DNA from: Bacteroidota bacterium
Lineage (GTDB): Bacteria > Bacteroidota > Bacteroidia > AKYH767-A > 2013-40CM-41-45
DNA length: 64,000 bases
Assembly: GCA_016720655.1 (NCBI GenBank)
Contig: JADKKE010000009.1
Span: forward strand, 99,736 to 163,735
Reading direction: 5' to 3'
The notes under the pieces: generated by a model
The model's input: the letters and a program-made list of their open reading frames with translations, nothing else
Told to the model about the DNA's origin: nothing
Database searches by the model: none
Shown here: positions 29,689 to 36,984 of the stretch, in pieces
How the letters are laid out: every line of letters starts with the position of its first letter
Position numbering within the stretch: the first letter of the stretch is position 1
Program-made: the position numbers and the translations under genes

Positions 29689-31206
29689 TTACACCGTTGG
29701 CCCCAACACCGAACTGGAGTATATTGAAGCACCAAAGAAGTTAAAGCTGAAAGGAATGGTTAAGCCGTTCCAGCCGCCATCATCCAGTGTTCCTGTTGAA
29801 AGTGCAACCACAGCGACATTGTTTGCCGCAAGCGTGGTGACACCGGAACCTGGTTCTGCAATCGGTGCATATGTAATGCTGGAAACAGTATAGGTCCCTA
29901 AAGGAGGAGTTGTAGCTGTTGCCTGCAATTGCGAGTTAGCACCATTACAAATTGTACTTGGTGTGGCAGTTGCTGTTAAAGATGTCAGATTTAAAGAGTA
30001 TGAAATTGAACTGGTGGCAGTAGCTGTACATGAATTAGCATCAGTTCCGGTTACAGTATAGACTGTGCTTGCAGATGGATTTGCATTCACAGCTCCACCG
30101 GTAGTAGCATTCAGTCCTGCAGCAGGTGACCAAGCATAAGAAACTCCACCGCCTGCAGTAAGTGCAAGCGCAGGAGCCCCGGCGCAATAAGTAGCGCTTG
30201 TTGGAGAAACTGTAATGACTGCTGCAGGATAAACGATCAGGTGAACTTCATTTGACAATACCGAATCACCGGTAAATGAACATTTAAATGAAGCAACGAA
30301 ATAACGATCGCTTGTATAAGAAGGAGTGGTTACACTTAAGCTGTTTCCGCCCGGTACCTGGGTGCCAAGAGGAGCCCATGTTCCGGAAGTAGTGGATTCA
30401 TACCATTGAATAGTTACACCCAATGACAGATTCGGATCGTTTACAGTAAGTAAAGTTGTTCCGGAACCGCAACGGAATACAGGACTCAGACTTGCTGTAC
30501 CTGCTGTTGGAGCACCACTGCAATTCGCAGGGCGTGTACCTTCAAATTCATCTGCACCGATATCAGGAGCTGTTCCTGTTCCGATATAACCGCCATTACC
30601 CTGACGTGTATTTACATCATGGTCATCTGTGATTGTAATAGGAGTAGTGATGTTCACCGCGCCTGATTCGAGGAGTGTAGCCACAGCAGTATCAATGTGA
30701 AGGAAATTCGCATTGGATCCGGTAGTGCTCAGGTAAGCCGGCGTCCAGCTAACCGAGACATTATCGCGTGTGCTAACCAATGTCTGGTAAGCCGGCCATG
30801 CATATGCCGTAGTTCCATCATAATGAATGGTGGATGCAACAAAATCATTGTTATTTGATGCAGCCTGATAAGAAGTCAACGTCGAAGAAGAACGACGATA
30901 AGCAACAGCAAGACCACTTCCATTTGCTGATGAGGCGTTGTGGAACAGGTTATTGCGAAGTGTGAGGCTGGGCGTTGTGCTTGCATAAATCGCACTGGAA
31001 CCAAAAACGGCCCCGGAACTGGAAGCATTCAGGTAAACGGTATTATAAAAAGCGTTTACTGTAGTACCGCCGGTCAGATTTAAACCAATAACAGCGTTTG
31101 TGAAGAACCACCAGGTAATTATACAATCCATAAATCGTGAAGTTCCACCGGTGATATTGCAGAAGGTATTGTTCTGGAACGTTTTATTCGCTGTACCACC
31201 ATCCAA
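29689..31206 (-). CDS. Internal fragment of the giant protein (29689-31206)
   Basis: 505 codons. The first ~190 residues are the last turns of the parallel beta-helix ('NKTFQNNTFCNITGG', 'YNTVYLNASSSG'), ending in 'VNTRQGNGGYIGTGTAPDIG', a phrase usual at the end of such Bacteroidota beta-helices. Two Ig-like repeats and the start of a nidogen-like module follow ('IPFSFNFFGASIYSS'). The frame fails near 29712, where one T is missing on the coding strand. Confidence 0.65.
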   Translation of the reverse strand: MDGGTANKTFQNNTFCNITGGTSRFMDCIITWWFFTNAVIGLNLTGGTTVNAFYNTVYLNASSSGAVFGSSAIYASTTPSLTLRNNLFHNASSANGSGLAVAYRRSSSTLTSYQAASNNNDFVASTIHYDGTTAYAWPAYQTLVSTRDNVSVSWTPAYLSTTGSNANFLHIDTAVATLLESGAVNITTPITITDDHDVNTRQGNGGYIGTGTAPDIGADEFEGTRPANCSGAPTAGTASLSPVFRCGSGTTLLTVNDPNLSLGVTIQWYESTTSGTWAPLGTQVPGGNSLSVTTPSYTSDRYFVASFKCSFTGDSVLSNEVHLIVYPAAVITVSPTSATYCAGAPALALTAGGGVSYAWSPAAGLNATTGGAVNANPSASTVYTVTGTDANSCTATATSSISYSLNLTSLTATATPSTICNGANSQLQATATTPPLGTYTVSSITYAPIAEPGSGVTTLAANNVAVVALSTGTLDDGGWNGLTIPFSFNFFGASIYSSSVLGPTV

Positions 31207-31402
31207 ACTATCATCTCCACATCAATGTTGTAGCACCGGTAAGGTTGACATTCGAGAAATTGTTATTTCTGTGCAAAATGGTAGCTCAAGAACTGAAGAA
31301 GAACCTGAATAAAAACCATAAACCAGTTACCCGCGCCACTTTTATGAAATCCGGTCACAATGGAATTCTCCTGGATTGTTTGTGAACCGTTGGCTGGAAT
31401 AG

Positions 31403-31735
31403 TCATGCTATTATAAATAACGTAACACATCCCGTTGTCGTAAGATTCAGATTCGTGAATGTATTGTTATTGATCGTGTTATTCAGGTCCGCCATTCCAC
31501 TATTAATTGCATAGAAGGTGCCTGATGGAGAAGCTACGTTCCAACCACAATTTGTAAAATTGTTGGTATTAATGGTCAGGTTGGTCGTTGCATTTCCTGT
31601 GGTTGATGCAACTTGAATACCATAAACACTACCGGAAGCAACTCCGGTTGTCACAGAAATCGTGTTATTGCTAATTGTCTGTACATTAGAACCTGTTGGT
31701 GCATTAGAAAATCCAACAACATAAATACCTGACAA
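31403..31735 (-). CDS. Beta-helix fragment of the giant protein (31403-31735)
   Basis: 110 codons of parallel beta-helix ('SGIYVVGFSNAPTGSNVQTI', 'NNNTFTNLNLTTTG'). It overlaps the preceding fragment by 85 nt in another frame. After the shift near 31425 the true reading continues as 'YVIYNSMTIPANGSQTIQEN'. Between 31403 and 31206 three further shifts follow in quick succession (31325, 31287, 31221), leaving no long open stretch although coding sequence is clearly present ('HRNNNFSNVNLTGATTLM'). Confidence 0.55.
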   Translation of the reverse strand: MSGIYVVGFSNAPTGSNVQTISNNTISVTTGVASGSVYGIQVASTTGNATTNLTINTNNFTNCGWNVASPSGTFYAINSGMADLNNTINNNTFTNLNLTTTGCVTLFIIA

Positions 31736-32328
31736 GTTCCCAAAGTCGTCAGGGCGCCTGTTGTATTGGAACTTGTAATGTTATTATAAGAAACATTGAA
31801 GTTTCTGACATTTCGCACTAACATACCATAAACAGTTCCAGAAACGTTTACATAAGCTGAAAATGTTCCGGTATTTCCGTAATTCGTAATAGTATTTGCA
31901 GTCGTACCGCTGGAACCACCGATATCTAACCAGTCAGACTGGTCAGCAGCGGCTGTAGGCCCAATGTACACCATACCAATATTTACATTGCTGATATTGT
32001 TTCCATAAATCCGAAGACTATCATTTGCTCCTGCCACACCTGTAGCGGTTGCACTGGTAGAAATAGAAGTAGAAGAATGCGTGGAGTTGGAATAGATCCC
32101 GAATGTATTCTGATACGTTCTGATCAGAGAGATTGTATTATTCTGGATCGTATTGCTGCTCGCACCGTTAGTGGTCGTAGCATACATCAATGCAACACCG
32201 AACTCTGTCATGGTGTTGGTTGCAGCAGCAGTAACTGTGTTCGCTGCATTCTCCTGCATGATGAAGTTCTGAAGGGTGACAAAATCCGCACCCACCAATT
32301 TGATGATTGCATCATTTAATGAACCCAC
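31651..32328 (-). CDS. Beta-helix fragment of the giant protein (31651-32328)
   Basis: 225 codons. The content 'LVGADFVTLQNFIMQENAA', 'SNTIQNNTISLIRTYQNTFG' and 'VRNFNVSYNNITSSNTTGA' is a right-handed parallel beta-helix, each turn marked by N-rich ladders. The last ~25 residues, after 'TTLGT', are out of frame; one T restored near 31738 leads straight into 'LSGIYVVGFSNAP'. The non-ATG start is internal, reached from the signal-peptide fragment by a shift near 32333. Confidence 0.6.
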   Translation of the reverse strand: MGSLNDAIIKLVGADFVTLQNFIMQENAANTVTAAATNTMTEFGVALMYATTTNGASSNTIQNNTISLIRTYQNTFGIYSNSTHSSTSISTSATATGVAGANDSLRIYGNNISNVNIGMVYIGPTAAADQSDWLDIGGSSGTTANTITNYGNTGTFSAYVNVSGTVYGMLVRNVRNFNVSYNNITSSNTTGALTTLGTCQVFMLLDFLMHQQVLMYRQLAITRFL

Positions 32329-32657
32329 TGTGAGCCGCAGTAAGCAGTAAGGGTGAAACCGGCACCATCGATGATGATAGTGTTGGCAGCAGACCCCTGA
32401 GCAGTGATCACATAACCACCTGCAGGTGCAGTTTCACTTGCGGTGAGCGTGATCGTTACCGGCGATGAAATCGTCGCAGCGTTCAACGCAGTAACTGCGG
32501 CGGCCAGACTAGGATAAGTCGCGGCCAGACCAGAGCCACTGTTGGTATTGACTTGGGCGGTTGAGACATTGAGCATACCTGCGACGAGCAGACATGTCAA
32601 CCCCAGCCAACGCAGCCAACGCACCAGTGTTCGTGTGTTGTAGAAATTGTTTTCCAT
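32316..32657 (-). CDS. N-terminal fragment of the giant protein with signal peptide
   Basis: 113 codons from the genuine ATG at 32657. The signal peptide is clear ('WLGLTCLLVAGMLNVSTAQV'). 'YPSLAAAVTALNAATISSPV' and 'AANTIIIDGAGFTLTAY' follow, the usual entry into a Bacteroidota beta-helix. The last residues are out of frame; restoring one base in GGCTCAC (as GGCTTCAC) near 32333 gives 'AYCGFTVGSLNDAIIKL'. Confidence 0.7.
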   Translation of the reverse strand: MENNFYNTRTLVRWLRWLGLTCLLVAGMLNVSTAQVNTNSGSGLAATYPSLAAAVTALNAATISSPVTITLTASETAPAGGYVITAQGSAANTIIIDGAGFTLTAYCGSQWVH

Positions 32658-32717
32658 GTTGGTTTTGATTTAAGTTAATGATTATTGTTGATTGTTGATT
32701 TTATAGCGGTAGCAGAG

Positions 32718-32756
32718 AAAAAAAAATGCATCGCCCGTCGCAATGCGGCAATGCAT
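32718..32756 (-). terminator. Terminator-like hairpin in the leader region of the giant gene
   Basis: On the minus strand ATGCATTGCC pairs with GGCGATGCAT (one G-T pair), followed by nine T (32726 to 32718). It lies about 60 nt upstream of the ATG at 32657 and almost 500 nt after the Wzi-like gene. It could end read-through from that gene, act as an attenuator, or be the 3' end of a small RNA. The remainder of 32658-33231 shows no convincing gene. Confidence 0.6.
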
Positions 32757-33231
32757 CTCATGCTGAGAATTCGTAGTACAATTATTACGCGATGTAAAGT
32801 TCACGCAAGTGTAATGTTTAAGTTTCGTAGTAAAAGCAGTTTGCCCCGTTGATGAAAGGCTTGTAAAGATTGTTAATACTTTTGATAAGTCCAAGAACTA
32901 TTTTTCAACATCCTGTTCAAAGCCTCAATAGTTCCGCGCTTATCCATATTTAATCCATTCCCGAATATTAGTCCATTTCTTGAAATTATGCAAGAAAAAT
33001 AGGCCGATACTTTTTAACATTTTGGTGAATGGCATCAGATCCTCGGTGAATCGCTTTGGATTTTAAATATCAAATCTCCCAAAAATCCGATCTGCTTCAT
33101 TTTTAGGGAAATAGATCATGCTTCAAAATTGCTTTATTTTTTAGGTTTTGGTAAAATCCGAGTTAACCAGATCCCGGTTCAATTCCAGGGAATTCTCATT
33201 GTATAGGTACATGAAATATTTTTTCTCTTCC

Positions 33232-34338
33232 TCAGAATCCAATATTCGCACCAATATTTATAGTTGTTTGTTTGCCCCTGTATTCAGGCATTGTATACAT
33301 ATCTACCAGTATTCCTTTGTGCTCTGATGAATTGAACCCAAGAAAAATCCAGGCATCATTCAGGAGTTGGTAGCGTGCACGAAAACCAATATCACTCATT
33401 TGCCAATATGCACGACTCAGAAAAGGCAATCCCAAACCATTCCCTACCGGATCGGATGAAACTCCTGTATAGGCATATTCATAACCTTTGCTCGCTGCTG
33501 TATACGAAACTTCAAGCAGTAACCTGGAAATGGGCTTGTAACCAAAACTGAAATAAACTTCTTCTGCATTGTCGCCGAGATAATGTCCCATATTGTATGT
33601 GCTGGAAGCATACGTGGCGGTGGTAATATAATGTCGATACGCCAGTGGATTGGTACGAGTATATTCAGCAGTAACAAATAAATTTTTTACCGCAAGATTA
33701 CTCAATCGCATCCCGGCCTTGACAGAAAAGAAATTGGTGTGTTTGTCTTTATCTGTGGCTCTTCCCAAAGCAATCTCATCCACAAACATACTCGCATACA
33801 AATGAACATTGCGGATGTTCCGTGAACTGACATTAAAAAATAATTGCGAATTCTGGCCAAGGAAATTACTCCCCGTTGAGGTCTGCGCATGATCCACCGT
33901 CTTGTAAAAGAAAAATGGAATCAGGTAGGCAGGTTGTACATTCTGATCACTGTAGATTATGGAATTTCCAATGGAAAATTGAAACTTCTTAATCGGAGTG
34001 AACGTGAACAAATTGGCGGCAAGATATTTCGGACGATAGGATTTTCGCAAGGACTGTCCATTCATATACAGACGCGAGCTGTCTATGACATCCGAAACCA
34101 ACCACCCGTGAACATAATTGAAATCAAACCACTTCACAGGCTGCAGGTGCAATTTCAACATGGTAAAGCTGGGTTGATGTCCGGAAAGAATATTTGAACC
34201 GTGGTAATTGTCGCCCCATACCAGATGGTCTTTCACCAATCCCAAACTTCCCCAGGACCAGGAATACGTCAATCCTCCCCGCATTTCATCGAAGTCTCCT
34301 CCTCCCTTCTTTATCCACTTTATAATTAGAAGCATCAT
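33232..34338 (-). CDS. C-terminal barrel fragment of the Wzi-like protein
   Basis: 368 codons. The first ~10 residues are spurious; real text starts at 'GGGDFDEMRGGLTYSWSWGS'. Alternating hydrophobic strands throughout and a terminal Phe ('INIGANIGF') mark an outer-membrane beta-barrel. See the joined entry for function. Confidence 0.65.
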   Translation of the reverse strand: MMLLIIKWIKKGGGDFDEMRGGLTYSWSWGSLGLVKDHLVWGDNYHGSNILSGHQPSFTMLKLHLQPVKWFDFNYVHGWLVSDVIDSSRLYMNGQSLRKSYRPKYLAANLFTFTPIKKFQFSIGNSIIYSDQNVQPAYLIPFFFYKTVDHAQTSTGSNFLGQNSQLFFNVSSRNIRNVHLYASMFVDEIALGRATDKDKHTNFFSVKAGMRLSNLAVKNLFVTAEYTRTNPLAYRHYITTATYASSTYNMGHYLGDNAEEVYFSFGYKPISRLLLEVSYTAASKGYEYAYTGVSSDPVGNGLGLPFLSRAYWQMSDIGFRARYQLLNDAWIFLGFNSSEHKGILVDMYTMPEYRGKQTTINIGANIGF

Positions 34339-34873
34339 TCTGATTCAGGTAAGCAGGATCGCTCATTATTTTACTTTCATGATTGTCCCGCAAGCTTGCA
34401 TAAAAACCGAAGTGATCTCCGACATAAGCAAAAGCCTCTGCCCCATTCCATCGATGGTAAAACGTTCCGGAGTCATTATTGAAAACACTCATGCCCAGAA
34501 TCGGGTTGAATGAAAATGTAAAGAGCGTGTCTTTATAATAAAGGAGATCCAGTCTCTTCTTAAACTTTTTATCCGGCATGAGCTCTTTGTTATAATCCTT
34601 CAGATAAAAATCGAGATCCTTGATTTGTCGTGCATTCAGATCTTCACGCTTTTTGGATGCTTCGTCAAGCTTACGAGCGATGAAAATTCTGGAGTAAGGC
34701 TTCACTGCGGAATTCAGGTTGATCGCTCCTGCATTCGCAAGTTCATCCATGAAGTCATAAATATCTGTATTGCTCACATGCACATAAATTTCCTGGGCTT
34801 TCATCTCGGAAGCAGAAAAAATCAGCAAAAGTAGAATGCAAAGGAAACCGGGAATTTTAAGGTGTTTGCGCAT
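34286..34873 (-). CDS. N-terminal fragment of the Wzi-like protein
   Basis: 195 codons carrying the signal peptide, an N-terminal helical part ('IYDFMDELANAGAINLNSAV', 'RQIKDLDFYLKDYNKEL') and the first barrel strands ('FTFSFNPILGMSVFNND'). It ends out of frame in 'GRRRLR'. Confidence 0.65.
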   Translation of the reverse strand: MRKHLKIPGFLCILLLLIFSASEMKAQEIYVHVSNTDIYDFMDELANAGAINLNSAVKPYSRIFIARKLDEASKKREDLNARQIKDLDFYLKDYNKELMPDKKFKKRLDLLYYKDTLFTFSFNPILGMSVFNNDSGTFYHRWNGAEAFAYVGDHFGFYASLRDNHESKIMSDPAYLNQNDASNYKVDKEGRRRLR

Positions 34874-35008
34874 ATGCTTTTTAGGCTTGCACAAGTATAT
34901 AAAAAAAAAGGGAAGGTTCCAGTTCTACTCCGTAAGGAAGAGCTTCTTCTTGGTGAAGGAATAGAATTTCATTGCAGACAAACGAAAAAAAAATCGCATG
35001 ATCCATCC

Positions 35009-35062
35009 AAAAAAAAATGCCCTTGCAACAGTATGAGAAAATTCATTACTGCCATTCAGGGC
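35009..35062 (-). terminator. Terminator after the sugar transferase gene
   Basis: On the minus strand GCCCT (35062-35058) pairs with AGGGC (35023-35019), with a further imperfect inner stem (CAGTA-TG / CATACTG), followed by a run of nine T (35017-35009). It begins 26 nt after the stop at 35088. It would separate the sugar transferase from the Wzi-like gene. Confidence 0.6.
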
Positions 35063-35087
35063 GATTCGAGTCCGGAAGATAAATTGT

Positions 35088-36257
35088 TTATTTACTTCTT
35101 GCTTTCTTGATCAGGATATTATAAAACGCGGCAAAGAAATACCTGCAGTCGGTAATCACCGGGTGTTTCTCATAGGACGACAGGTACCTCATTTCAGATG
35201 CCTGAATATCTTCGATTGTCTTTGGCAGGTCTACATAAAAAGGCGGGATCAATCCCGGCTTGTGGCCTGCACGTTTGTGTTTTAATTCATCGGAATACAA
35301 GCTCAGGTAATGGGCACTGAGCGGACGAACACCTACTAATTTTAGATCACCACGAAGGAGATTCCAGATCATTGGCAATTCATCAATCCAATATTTCCTG
35401 AACATTTTTCCGAGTGTAGAAACACGGAAATCGTCTTTCATTTTTCCACCTTCATCCAGTTTGTTCTTCTCGTAAACATAGGCTTGGATGTATTCCGAAT
35501 ACGCATGCATCGTGCGCATCTTATATACATAAATGACTTTCCCGTTTTTCCCATGACGACGCATTTTAAAGATCGGACCGTAATGGCGTTCGTGATTGAA
35601 CAGCGGCTTCTTTACTTTTGTAGCAACGAAATAGAGATTGCTGCCGATGAATTTCTTTTCAATGATTTCAAATCCGGCAGCATACAATCGTCCAAGTGTT
35701 TCTGTGCGTGACAATACTTTGTTCCTTCCGCCCGTCAGCCAGAAATAAATGTTTCGAGTAACCGGAAGCTTCGGGAAAACACGTTTCAGAATGAAGTCCA
35801 ATACATAATAAAACGTGTTTAAGACCGGAGGAAATTTTTTCATAATCCTCTGACGGCGTAAATATTTTGTCTCTACACAACCGACAAATTTACCTCCGAT
35901 CGGTAAATGAAGATTTACAGAGTAAAAGAAGTGATTGATTTCACGGATATCATTTACCCGTTTGAGGTTAATGATGGTTTCGTAGGTCTTCGGTAACTGA
36001 AGAATACTTTCGGAGATAGAAGTCCGTAGAATAGTACTGGAAACCGAAGAAAGATCGCAGTGCAGACTGATAAATGCACGTACATCTTTGTGCATCCCGC
36101 CAATCTTTTCCAGATGGGGTTTGGGTACAAATTTCCGTCTTACGGGTTTTGGAGAAGCAAAATTAGCCGCAATGGCTCCGGATCCAGCGAAGCTTGCAGC
36201 TCCTTTGAAGCGGTACATCCATTTTGAGCCGTAATTGCTATTCTTCTTCATTTTCAC
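35088..36257 (-). CDS. Bacterial sugar transferase with an unusual soluble N-terminal domain
   Basis: 389 residues. The C-terminal half is the catalytic core of initiating sugar-phosphate transferases (Pfam bacterial sugar transferase): KMRTM at 246-250, 'DDFRVSTLGKMFRKYWIDEL' at 275-294, 'LVGVRPLSAHY' at 307-317 and 'KPGLIPPF' at 333-340. Such enzymes move a sugar phosphate from a nucleotide sugar to undecaprenyl phosphate. The membrane-entry helix that normally starts the core is missing here; instead residues 1-215 resemble the later part of a degraded methyltransferase ('IREINHFFYSVNLHLPIGGK', 'LYAAGFEIIEKKFIGSNLYF'). That resemblance is my reading, not a search result. It stands apart from the main operon behind a 727-bp space and may have its own promoter. 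Confidence 0.85.
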   Translation of the reverse strand: MKMKKNSNYGSKWMYRFKGAASFAGSGAIAANFASPKPVRRKFVPKPHLEKIGGMHKDVRAFISLHCDLSSVSSTILRTSISESILQLPKTYETIINLKRVNDIREINHFFYSVNLHLPIGGKFVGCVETKYLRRQRIMKKFPPVLNTFYYVLDFILKRVFPKLPVTRNIYFWLTGGRNKVLSRTETLGRLYAAGFEIIEKKFIGSNLYFVATKVKKPLFNHERHYGPIFKMRRHGKNGKVIYVYKMRTMHAYSEYIQAYVYEKNKLDEGGKMKDDFRVSTLGKMFRKYWIDELPMIWNLLRGDLKLVGVRPLSAHYLSLYSDELKHKRAGHKPGLIPPFYVDLPKTIEDIQASEMRYLSSYEKHPVITDCRYFFAAFYNILIKKARSK

Positions 36258-36276
36258 AGTTTAAGCACCTCCAAGG

Positions 36277-36284
36277 CAAATGTA
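36277..36284 (-). promoter_or_regulatory. Candidate -7 element for the sugar transferase gene
   Basis: On the minus strand the octamer reads TACATTTG, matching TAnnTTTG, 19 nt before the ATG at 36257. No clear TTTG -33 partner was found. A promoter here would fit the long non-coding stretch upstream. Confidence 0.35.
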
Positions 36285-36733
36285 CCCTGCGGCAATCCGA
36301 AAGGAAACTTAATTCGGTGAAAACTTTACAGAAACATGCGAAGACTCCCTATTCGATGGTGAATGCACACCATCGCTTGAAAGAAGCGGACAATTATTGG
36401 CTGACCCTTTTACCTGTTTCGCAGAAAACAGCTCAGACCTGTTGATGAAGGCTAGAAACGAAAGGGCTAGATTAAGATAAATCCGATATTCGTAATGTGT
36501 TCCCTAAGTTAAGTTGAAATTTAAGTTCCCTTGAATTGATGTAGTAAAGCTAAAAAAAAATTCGCGGTTTTCCCAAAGAAATTTCAAGGAATTCCATGTT
36601 GCATTGAATTTCTCCAAAAAACACCACTTTTGATGAACTAAATGAAGATTCTGTATTTAATCTAAAAACATGAACGATTTTGCTCGTTCCATTGGATGAA
36701 AACAGCTGTGGATGGGCTTTGCAGGGTAATATG

Positions 36734-36914
36734 TATAGGGCACCTCTAATAACCTCTTCCGGGTGCTGTTAATTTAGGTCACAATTTCTATCAATAGCTT
36801 GATGTTGATCTTTTCGTTGTTCAGTCTTACTTAGCTTCAGTACATCCTTCCACGCCTCGTCTTGCAAAAATATCAAAGCACATCACCCAGAATAGGTTTT
36901 AGAAGTGCCCTATA
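36734..36914. mobile_element. MITE-like element or IS remnant with 22-bp imperfect terminal inverted repeats
   Basis: TATAGGGCACCTCTAATAACCT (left) and AGGTTTTAGAAGTGCCCTATA (right, 36894-36914) are inverted copies matching at 19 of 22 positions and enclose 138 bp. The ends are TA-rich (TATA...TATA), as with elements that duplicate TA. A minus-strand stretch inside reads 'LQDEAWKDVLKLSKTEQRK' before a stop; it may be a transposase remnant, but I do not recognise it. No transposase gene is present. The remainder of the 727-bp intergenic space 36258-36984 shows no gene. Confidence 0.5.
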
Positions 36915-36984
36915 ATGAATGAACAAAGTTTGCAGCTCCCTCGTTACAATTCTCTGTCAGGAATTTAGAAGAAAACCAAAACAA

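Larger units (their letters stand above)
21002..32657 (-). pseudogene. Giant beta-helix / Ig / GEVED adhesin-like protein, one gene with nine frameshifts
   Basis: Seven same-strand open stretches, plus a short unread gap, join into one protein of about 3,886 residues after nine small shifts near 32333, 31738, 31425, 31325, 31287, 31221, 29712, 28532 and 28008. Repaired, the total is divisible by three and each junction reads sensibly (for example 'GTLSGIYVVGFSNAP', 'PNTLTSGDFNLYAECTG'). Order: signal peptide; right-handed parallel beta-helix with many 'NNTIS'-like turns; long series of Ig-like repeats with 'WSPAAGLNATTG'-type motifs; three nidogen-like modules; two GEVED domains; dockerin-like C-terminal doublet ending 'LFIISSHP'. 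Predicted extracellular and probably surface-attached or adhesive. Repairs are mostly one missing base in short homopolymers, so sequence error is the leading explanation; true decay is possible. Confidence 0.75.
33232..34873 (-). pseudogene. Wzi-like capsule assembly outer-membrane protein, split by one frameshift
   Basis: Two overlapping open stretches join at about 34305: removing one G from GAAGGGAGGAGGAGAC restores 'VDKEGGGDFDEMRGG' and a protein of 546 residues. Start at 34873 gives the signal peptide MRKHLKIPGFLCILLLLIFS, cut near 'KAQE'. 'DELANAGAINLNSAVKPYSR' and the beta-barrel text 'AFAYVGDHFGFYASLRDNHE' and 'GLVKDHLVWGDNYHGSNIL' match my memory of the Bacteroidota capsule assembly Wzi-like family, outer-membrane barrels that retain surface polysaccharide. 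Position at the 3' end of the polysaccharide locus fits. Whether the break is real is unknown. Confidence 0.7.

Noticed and set aside
14052..32657. Programmed frameshifting as explanation of the broken giant genes
   Set aside because: The shifts differ in direction and size, have no shared slippery heptamer with downstream structure, and number at least nine in one gene.
32682..32894. A 70-codon minus-strand open stretch upstream of the giant gene
   Set aside because: It runs through the terminator hairpin and T-run, has no signal peptide or recognisable motif, and its composition looks random.
32972..32995. TTTCTTG...CAAGAAA inverted repeat in the gap before the giant gene
   Set aside because: The stem is only 7 bp, AT-rich, and has no T-run on either side in a position to end a transcript.
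36224..36445. A 73-codon plus-strand open stretch overlapping the sugar transferase start
   Set aside because: It overlaps the opposite-strand gene, has no motif, and lies where a minus-strand promoter is expected.
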